From: JAYODW01 sp038116745
Lineage (GTDB): Bacteria > Pseudomonadota > Gammaproteobacteria > Ga0077536
Assembly: GCA_038116745.1 (NCBI GenBank)
Contig: JAYODW010000037.1
Location: 1-46,719, forward strand
Direction of reading: 5' to 3'
Length of the DNA stretch: 46,719 nucleotides
Part shown: positions 15,413 to 24,429 of the stretch, piece after piece
Layout of the letters: every line of letters begins with the position of its first letter
Numbering within the stretch: position 1 is the first letter of the stretch
Position numbers and translations under genes: made by a program
The notes under the pieces: generated by a model
What the model saw: the letters and a program-made list of their open reading frames with translations, nothing else
The model's database searches: none
Told to the model about the DNA's origin: nothing

Positions 15413-15847
15413 TCAGAGCAGGATGTCCCGCTGCTGCTCCGCCACCAGCATGGCATAGGTGAACTGTTCGAGCTCCGGGCCGAGCGCATCGAGCGACGAA
15501 ATCATCCCGATCGGGCGCCCCTGTTCGACTACCGGCAGATGGCGGAAGCGTCCGACATGCATGATCTCGAGCGCATTGGTAAACGAGCGGTCAGGTTGCA
15601 CCGTGGTCGGGTTCGGCGTCATGACTTTGGAGATCTCGGTTTTCTTCGGATCCAGGCCGTCCGCGAGCACCCGATAGAGGGCGTCCCGCTCAGTGAATAT
15701 GCCGACCAGATTCAGGCCATCCAGCACGAGGATGGCACCGACGTTGTTTTTCTTCATTTGACGCGCGGCGTCGCGCACCGTCGTCCCGAGCTGGGTCGTC
15801 AGTGGCGTCTGCCCCTCGATAATGGAGCGAATGGTTCTTTCCTGCAT
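15413..15847 (-). CDS. Two-CBS-domain protein
   Basis: A 144-aa protein consisting of two CBS domains. The first spans TTQLGTTVRDAARQMKKNNVGAILVLDGLNLVGIFTERD, the second KVMTPNPTTVQPDRSFTNALEIMHVGRFRHLPVVEQGRPIGMIS. CBS pairs bind adenine nucleotides or SAM and act as energy or ligand sensors. No catalytic domain is attached. ATG 15847 has GAGGA upstream; the frame is open farther but those codons lack family residues. It ends 46 bases before the amidase, so it may head the nitrile operon, an unusual partner for nitrile hydratase. It is divergent from hyuA, with 149 bases between their starts. Confidence 0.85.
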   Translation of the reverse strand: MQERTIRSIIEGQTPLTTQLGTTVRDAARQMKKNNVGAILVLDGLNLVGIFTERDALYRVLADGLDPKKTEISKVMTPNPTTVQPDRSFTNALEIMHVGRFRHLPVVEQGRPIGMISSLDALGPELEQFTYAMLVAEQQRDILL

Positions 15848-15996
15848 GGGCGTAATCCTCTTATTTGGCGCAATGGTAGCGCGATTTGGCGGATGCAAAA
15901 TCGATGCGGGGGTGGTCGGGAGGACGCCCGGATGCACTGCGCTCAGAAGTTCACCACAATAGCGCGGGATTTCTGAACAGCGAGAGGGAGCCGAGC
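15848..15996. promoter_or_regulatory. Divergent promoter region, nitrile operon versus hyuA
   Basis: The 149 bases between the CBS start (minus) and the hyuA start (plus) must carry the promoters of both blocks unless transcription enters from farther away. The plus-strand ribosome site is AGGGAG before 15997; the minus one is GAGGA before 15847. I find no convincing sigma-70 pair or palindromic operator by eye. Confidence 0.45.
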
Positions 15997-18021
15997 ATGT
16001 GGCGTGTCGGGATTGATGTCGGCGGTACGTTTACTGATCTGTTTGCATGGGAGGAGGGCAGTCAGCGGCAGCTGACGGCGAAAGTGCTCACCACCCGGGA
16101 CGATCGCTCCCGCGGCGTCATGCAGGCCCTGCAGCGGGCCGGTATCCGGGCGGAGGAGATCTCCCACCTCATGCATGGCACGACGACGGCGACCAACGCG
16201 CTGATTACCCGGGAATATCCTGAGTGCGCCATGATCACCACCGATGGGTTTCGCGACACCATCGAGATCGGGCGTCAGCATCGCGCCCATCTTTACGATC
16301 CGTACCAGCAGAAGCCCCGACCGCTGATCAAACGGCGCTATCGCTACACCATCAATGAGCGCATCGATGTTCAGGGCAACATCGTGCGCGAACTGGATGA
16401 AGGGCAGGCGCGGGCGATAGCTGAACGCATCGGTGAGCACGGGATTCAGTCGGTCGCGATCGCCTTTATCAACGCCTACGTCAACGATTGCCACGAGCAG
16501 CGCATGCGGGACATCGTGCTTGCGGCGAATCCCGGGATTTATTGCGTGACGTCAGCTGACACCCGACCCGTTTTCCGGGAACACGGGCGCTTCGTCACCA
16601 CGGCAGTGCGTGCGGCCACGATGCCGGTCATGGAGCAATATTTCGCGCGGCTCGAAGCTGCGCTGAGCGAGGCTGGATTTACCGGCCGGCTGCTTATCCT
16701 GAAAAGCAGTGGCGGGATCACCGGCGTTGAGCACGCCAAGAACCATCCCGAGGAGCTGATTGAATCCGGACCTGCTGGCGGCGTGGCTTACGCCGCGCAT
16801 CTGAGCGCGCTCAAAGGCGATTGTCCGAACATCATCCACACCGACGTCGGTGGGACCAGCTTTGATGTTTCCATCGTGGAAGACGGACGTGGTCTGGTGA
16901 CGCGCGACCACGAAATCGACTGGGAGCTGCCGGTCATCGTGCCTATGCTGGATATTCACAGCGTCGGCGCTGGCGGGGGCTCGGTCGGTTGGATTGATGA
17001 CGGCGGCAGCCTGCGCGTCGGGCCACGCTCGGCGGGTGCGAGCCCCGGGCCGGTGAGCTACGGTCAGGGCGGGACGGAGCCGACGATTACCGACGCCAAC
17101 CTGCTCCTGGGTCGGATCGAGCCGAGTCTGGGCGGCAAAATGACTCTGGATCTCCCCGCCGCGGAGCAGGCGCTCGGGAAACTGGCCTCGGCAGTTGGTT
17201 TGTCTGTGCTTGAAACCGCCGACGGTATGATCCGGATCGGCTGCGAGAACATGGCCCAGGCGGTGAAAAAGGTGCTGGTGGCGCGTGGGCGCGATCCGCG
17301 GGATTTCATCCTGGCCAGTCTGGGCGGTGCAGGCGCCATGCACGCCTGTTTCGTGGCGGAGTCGATGAATATTCCCCGGGTCATCGTGCCTGCTGAGGCC
17401 GGCGTTGCGTCGGCGTTCGGCGCGACGGCGATGGATCTGCGGCAGGATCGGGAGGCGTTTTACTTTTCCGCGGTCAGCGAGGCTGACCTTGGCCAGATCA
17501 TGGGCCTCTACGAAGGTCTGGAGGCGGAAGCGCTGGCACTGCTCCGGGAAGATGGCGTGCGCGCGGAGGATATCGAGATCCGTCGCACGGCCCAGATGCG
17601 CTACGTAGGCCAGACGTACGAGGTCGAAACCCCGATACCGTCGGGGAAGCTGACAGAGGCTCAGCTGACAGCGATCTCGGAGAGCTTTCATGAATGCCAT
17701 GCGCGCGAGTTCGGCGTGAGCTCCGACGACTTCGAGCCCGCCTTTGTCTCCCTGTGCGTAGCCGCAACCGGCCGCATGGCGCGCCCGCCCGCAGCCACAT
17801 CTGACGCGCAGGCGCGGGAACCGGTTAAAGGTTCCCGCGAGGTCTACTTCGAGGGCGCGTGGCACTCAAGCCCCGTTTATGATGGGGCAGCGCTGGGTGA
17901 GGGCGCTGTCGCCGAGGGTCCCTGTATCGTCGAATACGAGCACGCCTGCGCGGTGCTGCCGCCTGCAGCGCGTGGCACCGTCGATGCATTCGGCAATCTC
18001 ATCATCGATATCCAGCGTTAG
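15997..18021 (+). CDS. Hydantoinase/oxoprolinase subunit A (HyuA family)
   Basis: A 674-aa actin-fold ATPase subunit. The N-terminal phosphate loop is VGIDVGGTFTDLFAW, followed by LMHGTTTATNALI, ESGPAGGVAYAAHLS and HTDVGGTSFDVSIVEDG, then HSVGAGGGSVGWID and the C-terminal ARGRDPRDFILASLGGAGAMHA. Family members couple ATP hydrolysis to opening cyclic amides (hydantoin, 5-oxoproline) or to activating carbonyl compounds for carboxylation. ATG 15997 is preceded by GAGAGGGAG; the open frame extends upstream but without family sequence. HyuB follows after 27 bases, and together they should form one heteromeric enzyme. The exact substrate is not evident. Confidence 0.88.
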   Translation: MWRVGIDVGGTFTDLFAWEEGSQRQLTAKVLTTRDDRSRGVMQALQRAGIRAEEISHLMHGTTTATNALITREYPECAMITTDGFRDTIEIGRQHRAHLYDPYQQKPRPLIKRRYRYTINERIDVQGNIVRELDEGQARAIAERIGEHGIQSVAIAFINAYVNDCHEQRMRDIVLAANPGIYCVTSADTRPVFREHGRFVTTAVRAATMPVMEQYFARLEAALSEAGFTGRLLILKSSGGITGVEHAKNHPEELIESGPAGGVAYAAHLSALKGDCPNIIHTDVGGTSFDVSIVEDGRGLVTRDHEIDWELPVIVPMLDIHSVGAGGGSVGWIDDGGSLRVGPRSAGASPGPVSYGQGGTEPTITDANLLLGRIEPSLGGKMTLDLPAAEQALGKLASAVGLSVLETADGMIRIGCENMAQAVKKVLVARGRDPRDFILASLGGAGAMHACFVAESMNIPRVIVPAEAGVASAFGATAMDLRQDREAFYFSAVSEADLGQIMGLYEGLEAEALALLREDGVRAEDIEIRRTAQMRYVGQTYEVETPIPSGKLTEAQLTAISESFHECHAREFGVSSDDFEPAFVSLCVAATGRMARPPAATSDAQAREPVKGSREVYFEGAWHSSPVYDGAALGEGAVAEGPCIVEYEHACAVLPPAARGTVDAFGNLIIDIQR

Positions 18022-18048
18022 CCAACATCATCCGAGGAGGATCTGAGC

Positions 18049-19863
18049 ATGGATAAGAAAGTCGAGGTCGACGACGCCATCGTCGAGCAAGCCCGGGTTG
18101 ATCCGGTGACCTTCGAGGTGCTGCGCAGCATTTTCGAGTACGCGTCCGAGCGCATGTCGACCGTGCTGCAGCGCGCATCCTTTTCGCCCATCCTCGCCGA
18201 CATGGTGGATTTCTCGAACGCAATCTATGACGCGGACGCCAAGCTGCTGAGCCAGGCGGCAAACTGCCCGGTGCACCTGGCGGCAATGAAGTTCAGCGCC
18301 GAAGCGATCATCGCGCGCTATCCGCTTGCAGAGATGGCACCTAACGATGTGTACATCGTCAACGATCCCTACCAGGGCGGCACCCACATCAACGACGTGA
18401 CCTTTTTGATGCCGATTTTTCACGGCGGCGAGATCCTGGCATTCGCGGTCAGCCGCGGGCACTGGATGGACCTCGGTGGCGGCGCTGCTGGCGGCCAGGC
18501 ATTCAGCGGCACGCATATCGCCGGCGAAGGCTTGCGTCTGCCGCCGCTGAAGCTTTACGACCGGGGGGAGGTCCGGGAAGACCTGCTCTCCATCATCATG
18601 AACAACACGCGGACGCCGCATTTCGTCAAGGGTGACCTGCAGGCGCACGTTGGTTGTCTGAAAGCTGCACAGCAGGAGATGGAGCGGGCGGCGGACAAAT
18701 ACGGCGTGGCGACGCTCAAGATCGCCATGAAGCAGCTGCAGGAGTACACCGAGCGCATCGTGCGCAAAAGCATTGCCGAAATGCCTGATGGGGAATACGA
18801 AGCGGAGGAATACGCGGACACGGACGGCCACTCGGAGACCCCGATCCCGATCAAGGTCAAGCTCATCATCAAGGGCTCGGATATCACAGTCGACTTCAGC
18901 GGCACGGGTCCCGTGGTCAAGGGCGCGATCAATTCGCCCTATGCCAACACGGCGTCAGCAACGCTTTATTCGCTGCAGTTTTTTCTAGCGCCCTATGCGC
19001 CCCAGAATCAGGGCATGTTCAATCCCATCCGTATCGTGCTGCCCGACAACTGCTGGCTGAACGCGAGCTGGCCGGCGCCAACCATCGGCTGCACGACTCT
19101 GACCTCGTCGAAGATCACCAGCGCTATCTGGCAGGCGCTGGCCAAGGCCTGCCCCGACCGTATCACCGGTTCGACCAATGCGGAGTGCAACTGGTTCGTG
19201 TCATCGGTGGTCGCGCCGGACGGCACCGCCAACGTCTTTTCCGATCTGCCTGCCGGTGGCTGGGGCGGTACGCCGTATGGCGATGGTATGAGCGTGACCG
19301 AGGACCCGCTGGGCAACTGTATGAACATGCCGGCCGAAACCGCGGAACTCCTGTTCCCGATAGCCTACGAGGCGTTCGAGCTGCGGACCGACAGTGGTGG
19401 TCCAGGGCGTCATCGCGGCGGTCTCGGTGCGGTGTTCAAGGTGCGCTATCTGTCCGACGGTGAGCTCAGCATGGAGTCGGCGCGGACTCTGGAAGGTAGT
19501 CCCGGCGTCAACGGGGGACAGCGATCTGACGTGCAGCGTCAGACGAAGATTCATCGCGACGGGCGCCACGAAGTCATTGGCGGTCTGGATGCGGAGGGCG
19601 TCTGGAAGAGCCCGCTGCTGGCGAGCGTTCCGTTCCGACATGGCGAGACTTTCCTGTTTGAATCGACCGGCGGCGGCGGCTGGGGCGATCCCCTCGCGCG
19701 GGACGTCAACAGCGTGCTGGAAGACGTGCTCGACGAGTACATTTCGGTCGAGGCTGCGCAGCGTTTCTACGGCGTGGTCATTGAGCCCGACAGCATGCAG
19801 GTCAACGCGGCAGCGACCGCTGCCCGACGCGCGGAGATCCGCGCTGGCACGGTCGACGCCTGA
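18049..19863 (+). CDS. Hydantoinase/oxoprolinase subunit B (HyuB family)
   Basis: A 604-aa partner of the preceding HyuA. Typical elements are DPVTFEVLRSIFEYASERMSTVLQRASFSP, then NDPYQGGTHINDVTFLMPIFHGGEILAF, the middle TVDFSGTGPVVKGAINSPYANTASA and the C-terminal GGGGWGDPLARDVNSVLEDVLDEYIS. A strong ribosome site (GAGGAGGA) lies before the ATG. It has the ordinary HyuB length and no extra C-terminal metal domain, unlike the second HyuB in this window. It is followed by the ThDP enzyme after 84 bases on the same strand. Confidence 0.88.
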   Translation: MDKKVEVDDAIVEQARVDPVTFEVLRSIFEYASERMSTVLQRASFSPILADMVDFSNAIYDADAKLLSQAANCPVHLAAMKFSAEAIIARYPLAEMAPNDVYIVNDPYQGGTHINDVTFLMPIFHGGEILAFAVSRGHWMDLGGGAAGGQAFSGTHIAGEGLRLPPLKLYDRGEVREDLLSIIMNNTRTPHFVKGDLQAHVGCLKAAQQEMERAADKYGVATLKIAMKQLQEYTERIVRKSIAEMPDGEYEAEEYADTDGHSETPIPIKVKLIIKGSDITVDFSGTGPVVKGAINSPYANTASATLYSLQFFLAPYAPQNQGMFNPIRIVLPDNCWLNASWPAPTIGCTTLTSSKITSAIWQALAKACPDRITGSTNAECNWFVSSVVAPDGTANVFSDLPAGGWGGTPYGDGMSVTEDPLGNCMNMPAETAELLFPIAYEAFELRTDSGGPGRHRGGLGAVFKVRYLSDGELSMESARTLEGSPGVNGGQRSDVQRQTKIHRDGRHEVIGGLDAEGVWKSPLLASVPFRHGETFLFESTGGGGWGDPLARDVNSVLEDVLDEYISVEAAQRFYGVVIEPDSMQVNAAATAARRAEIRAGTVDA

Positions 19864-19947
19864 GCGCCAGGGTAAACGCAGGGAGACAGCGGGCGGGATT
19901 CTTTTACAACTGCAGGTCGCGGACACACCGCGGCAGAGGAGGGGACG

Positions 19948-21636
19948 ATGGCGGAAGTCGACGGTGGCGTTCTGATTGGCCGGATCCTGAAAGAGCAGGG
20001 CGTTAAATACCTGTTCTCGGTTAACGGTGGGCACATATTTCCGATCCTGGCGAACATCCGCGAGCATGGGATCAAGCTGATCCATATGCGCCATGAGCAG
20101 TCCACCGCCTACGCCGCCGACGGCTACGCACGCGTAACCCGCGAACCCGGCGTCTGCGCGGTCACCGCCGGTTGCGGCCTGACCAACGCGGTGACCGGGC
20201 TGTGCACGGCGGGACTTACGGGCAGTTCAGTTGTCTGTCTGTCGGGACAGCATCCGACCACTGAGGACGCTATCGGGTCTTTCCAGGAGGCTTATGGGTC
20301 GGACGTTGTCGGTTCTTTCGCGAAGTTCACCAAACGGGTGCTTGATTGGAGCACTATCGAGGTCGATACACGGCAGGCTTTCCGCGAAGCGCGGAATCCC
20401 CCTCAGGGCGTGTCGCTGCTCGAGATTCCCACGAATATTCTGTACCACGTTGCTGATGAAGCGCAGCAGCGACCGGGGGCGCGTGTCTACCAGGCCGACG
20501 ATCTGCGATCGCAGGGCGACCCGCGCAGCATTGCGCGAGCCGCAGAGCTGCTGTGCCGGGCAGAGCGTCCCCTTATCGCGGGCGGTGATGGGATTTTCTG
20601 GTCGGATGCAGCCGCGGAGCTCAAGGAGCTCGCTGAGCTGACCCAGACTCCGGTGTACTGCCGCCGGGCGGGGCAGGGCGCGCTGGATGAAGCGCACCCG
20701 CTGGCGATCCGGGGAGCCTGGAAAAAACCGTTTACCGGCCAGGCAGACGTGGTGCTGGCCATCGGTTTCCGCTTCTGGAGCGGTGAAAAATTCGGCCAGC
20801 CGCCGACCTGGAACGGCGCCGCTACTTACATCCAGGTCGATACCGATCCGCAGCGCGTCGGCTGGCACGTCCCGGCCGAGGTCGGCATTGTCGGCGATCC
20901 CAAGCTGGTGCTGCGGCAGATCATCGACGCGGTCAAAGCGATGGACTTCGACAGCGAGGCACGCAGCGAAGGGCCCTGGCTAAAGCAGATGGCGGAGGTC
21001 CGTTCCAACTACGAACGCATGATTAAAGAGCGCGCCGCCGAGCATGCGGCGACTTTGCCAATCCATCCCGATCGACTGACCCGGGATTTGGTTTCGGTGC
21101 TCGACGCCGATGCCTCGCTCATCATCGACAGCTTTACGCTGAGCGGCTATACCAGCCAGTGGTTCACTGCCCACGGTATGGGACAGGTCGTCGACGCCGG
21201 TCCGCTCGCGCCCGTAGGCCATGGTGTGGGTATGGGAATCGGGGTGCAGCTCGGTCGACCCGGTAAGCAGGTCGTGGTGGTCTCCGGCGATGGGGGACTT
21301 GGAATTGGGGGCATGGATCTGGAAACAGCCGCCAAGTACAACATTCCCATCGTCACGCTGCTGTGGAATAACAGCTCCTGGGGGCCCGATTTCGCAGCCA
21401 TGCCGATGCTGAGAGGTCGCACTGATCCTTTCGAAATGGTGCCGGATATCCGCTACGACCAGGTATTTGCGCCGATGGGGCTGCATACCGAGCACGTCGA
21501 AACGCCGGAAGAGATCGTGCCCGCACTCGAGCGCGCTCTGGCGTCGGGCAAGGCATCGCTCATCAACGTGCGCGGCGACAAGTCCTACGGTCATCCGTCA
21601 CTCGGCGGGAACCTGCTCGGTTCGACTCAGCTCTGA
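19948..21636 (+). CDS. Thiamine diphosphate-dependent lyase/synthase (acetolactate synthase-like)
   Basis: A 562-aa ThDP enzyme of the acetolactate synthase/oxalyl-CoA decarboxylase/2-hydroxyacyl-CoA lyase superfamily. The Pyr domain has the cofactor-activating glutamate E50 in HMRHEQSTAYAADGYAR. The central domain spans roughly residues 190-330. The PP domain has the ThDP/Mg motif SGDGGLGIGGMDLETAAKYN about residue 447, ending in NNSSWG near 473. Such enzymes make or break a C-C bond next to a carbonyl. The best functional guess is a decarboxylase or acyl lyase acting on a product of the neighbouring genes, not true acetolactate synthase. GAGGAGGGG precedes the ATG. Confidence 0.85.
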   Translation: MAEVDGGVLIGRILKEQGVKYLFSVNGGHIFPILANIREHGIKLIHMRHEQSTAYAADGYARVTREPGVCAVTAGCGLTNAVTGLCTAGLTGSSVVCLSGQHPTTEDAIGSFQEAYGSDVVGSFAKFTKRVLDWSTIEVDTRQAFREARNPPQGVSLLEIPTNILYHVADEAQQRPGARVYQADDLRSQGDPRSIARAAELLCRAERPLIAGGDGIFWSDAAAELKELAELTQTPVYCRRAGQGALDEAHPLAIRGAWKKPFTGQADVVLAIGFRFWSGEKFGQPPTWNGAATYIQVDTDPQRVGWHVPAEVGIVGDPKLVLRQIIDAVKAMDFDSEARSEGPWLKQMAEVRSNYERMIKERAAEHAATLPIHPDRLTRDLVSVLDADASLIIDSFTLSGYTSQWFTAHGMGQVVDAGPLAPVGHGVGMGIGVQLGRPGKQVVVVSGDGGLGIGGMDLETAAKYNIPIVTLLWNNSSWGPDFAAMPMLRGRTDPFEMVPDIRYDQVFAPMGLHTEHVETPEEIVPALERALASGKASLINVRGDKSYGHPSLGGNLLGSTQL

Positions 21637-21647
21637 GTGTCGGCCTG

Positions 21648-21674
21648 GCGCCGGCATTCGAGCGTTGCCGGCGC
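21648..21674. terminator. Strong hairpin after the ThDP gene, no T-tract
   Basis: A perfect 9-bp inverted repeat, GCGCCGGCA (21648-21656) and TGCCGGCGC (21666-21674), encloses a 9-base loop, with a few more paired bases outside if one base is bulged. It starts 11 bases after the stop codon. No run of T follows, so it may slow transcription or protect the 3' end rather than act as a classical intrinsic terminator. Confidence 0.4.
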
Positions 21675-21774
21675 AGGTTGTTCGACGATAACGCCGCTCC
21701 CGGACCCGATGTTTACGCGCTTCGTCTCAGCTGACAGTATCCGGCTCTGAATCCAAACGGCGGAGCTGCGCACC

Positions 21775-22908
21775 ATGGCGATCGATTTCGACAACATCAT
21801 CGATGCGGACGGTCACGTCCTCGAGCCCGCCGACCTGTGGGAACGCTACATCGATCCCGTCTATCGCGACCGTGCCCTGCGCATCCGGCGCGACGGTGAG
21901 CGCGAGGTGCTTGAAATCGACGGTAAACCGTCGCAGTTCTTTGATATCAAGGTCTTCACCATGCTCGGCGCCATGGGCAAGAGCAGTGAGGAGATTGCTG
22001 CGATGATGGGGCAGCCCTACCCCGGCAGCGCGCCGTTTGGCTCCATGGATCCGGCTGAGCGGGTCGAGCAGCTCGACCGTGAGGGGATCGCCAAGGCGGT
22101 GCTGTATCCCAGCCTCGGACTGATCTGGGAGTGTGAGCTCGAGGACACCGATCTCTCGCTCGCTTATGCCAAGGCCTATAACCGCTGGATCTGTGAATTC
22201 TGCGCCGACAGCGACGGGCGCCTGATTGCTGCTGCGCACATCTCGCTGGCCGACCCGGTACGCGCGGGGGACGAACTCGAGCGCGCCGTGCGTGATGGGG
22301 CTAAAGGGGCTTTCCTTGCGCCCTACACCCTGACCCGCAAGCCGCATGCGCATCCTGATCATGATGCGTTCTGGGCCAGGGCCGAGGAGATAGGGGTGCC
22401 GGTTGCGATCCATCCGATGGCCGAGCATCCCAGGATCCGGACCTATCAGCGCTTTGACGGCATGAGCAAGGCCAACTGGATGCAGAACGCGCTGGGCATG
22501 CAAGGCCCGCAGCAGGCGTTCTATGGGCTGTTCCAGTGGGGTCTTTTCGATCGCTTTCCCGAGATCAAGGTAGTGCTGCTGGAATCCGGCGCGGGTTGGA
22601 TCGGGGGTGCACTCGACCGCATGGATGCGACCTACCGCACGGCGCTCGGTGACAATCTGCCGCTGAAGGAGAAGCCCAGCGTTTATTTCAAACGGCAGTG
22701 CTGGATCTCAGGCGACCCGGATGAAAGAGCGCTGGCGCACATCGTTGAGTACGTGGGCGATGACCGCTTTTTCTGGGCTACTGACTATCCCCATTTCGAT
22801 CACCCGGGCAACTACATGGAGGAGCTGGAGGAGCTGGTGCAACCGCTGTCGCAACGCGCGCGCCACAATCTGCTCGGAGACAGCGTCAGCCGTGTGTACA
22901 GCTTGTAG
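21775..22908 (+). CDS. Amidohydrolase-2 family metal-dependent hydrolase
   Basis: A 377-aa TIM-barrel hydrolase or decarboxylase. It opens IDADGHVLEPADLWERY, the DxDxH-type variant of the HxH metal motif common in this family. Later landmarks are VAIHPMAEHP for the next metal histidine, LFDRFPEIKVVLLESGAGWIGGALDRMD, and FFWATDYPHFDHPGNY with the catalytic Asp. Members include ACMSD-like decarboxylases and C-N or C-C hydrolases. GGAGCTGC precedes the ATG. It is the last plus-strand gene of the hyu-ThDP group, 138 bases after the ThDP gene with the hairpin in between, so it may have its own promoter. Confidence 0.85.
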   Translation: MAIDFDNIIDADGHVLEPADLWERYIDPVYRDRALRIRRDGEREVLEIDGKPSQFFDIKVFTMLGAMGKSSEEIAAMMGQPYPGSAPFGSMDPAERVEQLDREGIAKAVLYPSLGLIWECELEDTDLSLAYAKAYNRWICEFCADSDGRLIAAAHISLADPVRAGDELERAVRDGAKGAFLAPYTLTRKPHAHPDHDAFWARAEEIGVPVAIHPMAEHPRIRTYQRFDGMSKANWMQNALGMQGPQQAFYGLFQWGLFDRFPEIKVVLLESGAGWIGGALDRMDATYRTALGDNLPLKEKPSVYFKRQCWISGDPDERALAHIVEYVGDDRFFWATDYPHFDHPGNYMEELEELVQPLSQRARHNLLGDSVSRVYSL

Positions 22909-23430
22909 CCGGCCTAAATCGTCATCAGCCTGACCCGTTCTCGGTGGTACCCGGGGATCTCTAAAGAGGAAAGTGAAAGGTTCATTTCCCTGTTTCTGTG
23001 GCAGTCCGGTGGTCTGTCTTGCCCTGGATTCATTGTCCGGCTTCGGAGGGCGAGCGAAGTGCATTCCTATCAGTCCACCAGTGGCGTGCATAGGTCGATT
23101 TCTTCATCAACCCGTCAGCCAGTTTGTATAAGCAACGCGAAACAGGAAAAACCAGACGCATCAAACCGGTGATATCCATGTCGGACTTGTTTTCGCGCTC
23201 TGCTCCGATTGCGGAGTCAAAAGACGGAGCCTGAATCGCTAATCCCGGCAGCACATTTTGTGTGCTCCTCTTCGGGATGGCTCGCGGTGGATGTTTTTTC
23301 TATTGCGGGCCTAATGCTAGTCCGCAGCGCATTGAGGCGTCTGATTGATAAGCCTGCAATCGCTTTTGCAGCCGCGGCATGGGACACCTTCTGAACGAGA
23401 CCACCTGGTGCTGAGAAGATTTCAGCCGCG
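22909..23430. other. Gene-poor stretch with lower GC, possibly decayed coding sequence
   Basis: About 520 bases with no gene I can support. GC is visibly lower than in the flanking catabolic genes. Two short minus-strand open frames, 23030-23254 (74 codons) and 23217-23510 (97 codons, running into the glycosyltransferase gene), look weakly protein-like, for example MDITGLMRLVFPVSRCLYKL at 23120-23179, but they are in different frames and match nothing I know. They could be remnants of a broken gene. No tRNA, terminal repeat or transposase was seen. Confidence 0.5.
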
Positions 23431-24429
23431 TTATTTTCGTTCCGGTTTTCCGGTACCCAGAGGACCACCATCAAAATATGGGTAGCGAATATTTTTCCAG
23501 ATTTTTTCACCTTTGATGGTTTTTAACTCCCGCTTGGCAGTTCGGCTCCCGCGCATATCATCTACTCCTGACAAGTGCAGAATGCCAACCGGAACATGCG
23601 GGAGAAAAGGTTCTACAAAGAGAGATTGCTCCTCGTCCCAGAGCAAGGACGAAAGCCCGCATACCCAGTGAGCGTATGCCGGAAGCATCTCGTACCTGAA
23701 ACCTTCGAGATGTAACAGCACACCTAGCGCAACCTGCTCCGCAGTAAAGAGGTCCCCTTTCTGCATAGCAATGAGCGCGAGCTCCTGCCAGCGCTCCCAG
23801 TGCGGTGCCACTGCACCCAAAGCAAAACAACCTGCGGAAATGGTATAGCGCGGCAACAGTTCACGAGCGGCCTCAAAGCCGAATGGTTTTCGCGCATTTG
23901 AGTAATAGAAATTCCGTACTTTAAAAGGCATTCGCCATAGCCATTTGACACGCAGCTGACGGGGATAGCAGCGGTCCGCACTACAGGTTCCTATGAACCT
24001 GTCCGGATAGCGGGCAGTGCCGTCAAGAAAAAGCGCCGTCGCGTTCCAGTCCTGGACCCAGGTGTCGGCATCCATCCACACGTAGTTTTCGAATCCAGGA
24101 AAAATATTCGGCAGGAACGGGCGGCAGACACATGCTTTCAAAAAGCCCAGCCCTTTGGTGCGCTCCTCTGAGATTCCCTCGGGCCATGAGGGTGCCACTA
24201 CTCCATCTACCAGCGTGTTGAGTTCCTGCCTTTGTGGCTCGGTGAGTCCCGCGTCCAGTATTTGAATAGAAACAGAGCGACTTTCGTCAAAGCGCTGCAC
24301 AGAATGCAGCCACTCGCGTAGAAGTGGATAGTAGTTCGCGTCGCACCCTGAAACGAGCGCGGTGTGTTTTTGTACGCTCAACGCCTGAGCTGCGTCAGCG
24401 AATCTGACGATTTTTGATGCCGCCCACAT
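23431..24429 (-). CDS. Putative glycosyltransferase (GT-A/GT8-like)
   Basis: A 332-aa protein with a nucleotide-sugar-transferase look. VSGCDANYYPLLREWLHSVQRF near the N-terminus is the usual first strand and helix, and VWMDADTWVQDW contains a DAD motif (D120, D122) that would bind the metal and sugar nucleotide. GTCSADRCYP and the closing GILHLSG are consistent with GT8-like enzymes; His in the last motif often binds the metal. It has no membrane segment. Codon use and GC are clearly lower than in its neighbours, suggesting recent acquisition. It stands alone, with no other sugar genes nearby. The ATG at 24429 has a weak ribosome site, so the start is uncertain. Confidence 0.65.
   Translation of the reverse strand: MWAASKIVRFADAAQALSVQKHTALVSGCDANYYPLLREWLHSVQRFDESRSVSIQILDAGLTEPQRQELNTLVDGVVAPSWPEGISEERTKGLGFLKACVCRPFLPNIFPGFENYVWMDADTWVQDWNATALFLDGTARYPDRFIGTCSADRCYPRQLRVKWLWRMPFKVRNFYYSNARKPFGFEAARELLPRYTISAGCFALGAVAPHWERWQELALIAMQKGDLFTAEQVALGVLLHLEGFRYEMLPAYAHWVCGLSSLLWDEEQSLFVEPFLPHVPVGILHLSGVDDMRGSRTAKRELKTIKGEKIWKNIRYPYFDGGPLGTGKPERK

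Noticed and set aside
16552..17865. A 437-codon minus-strand frame opposite hyuA
   Set aside because: Composition (His, Arg and Gln-rich without motifs) is that of an antisense shadow; HyuA on plus has clear catalytic motifs across the same bases.
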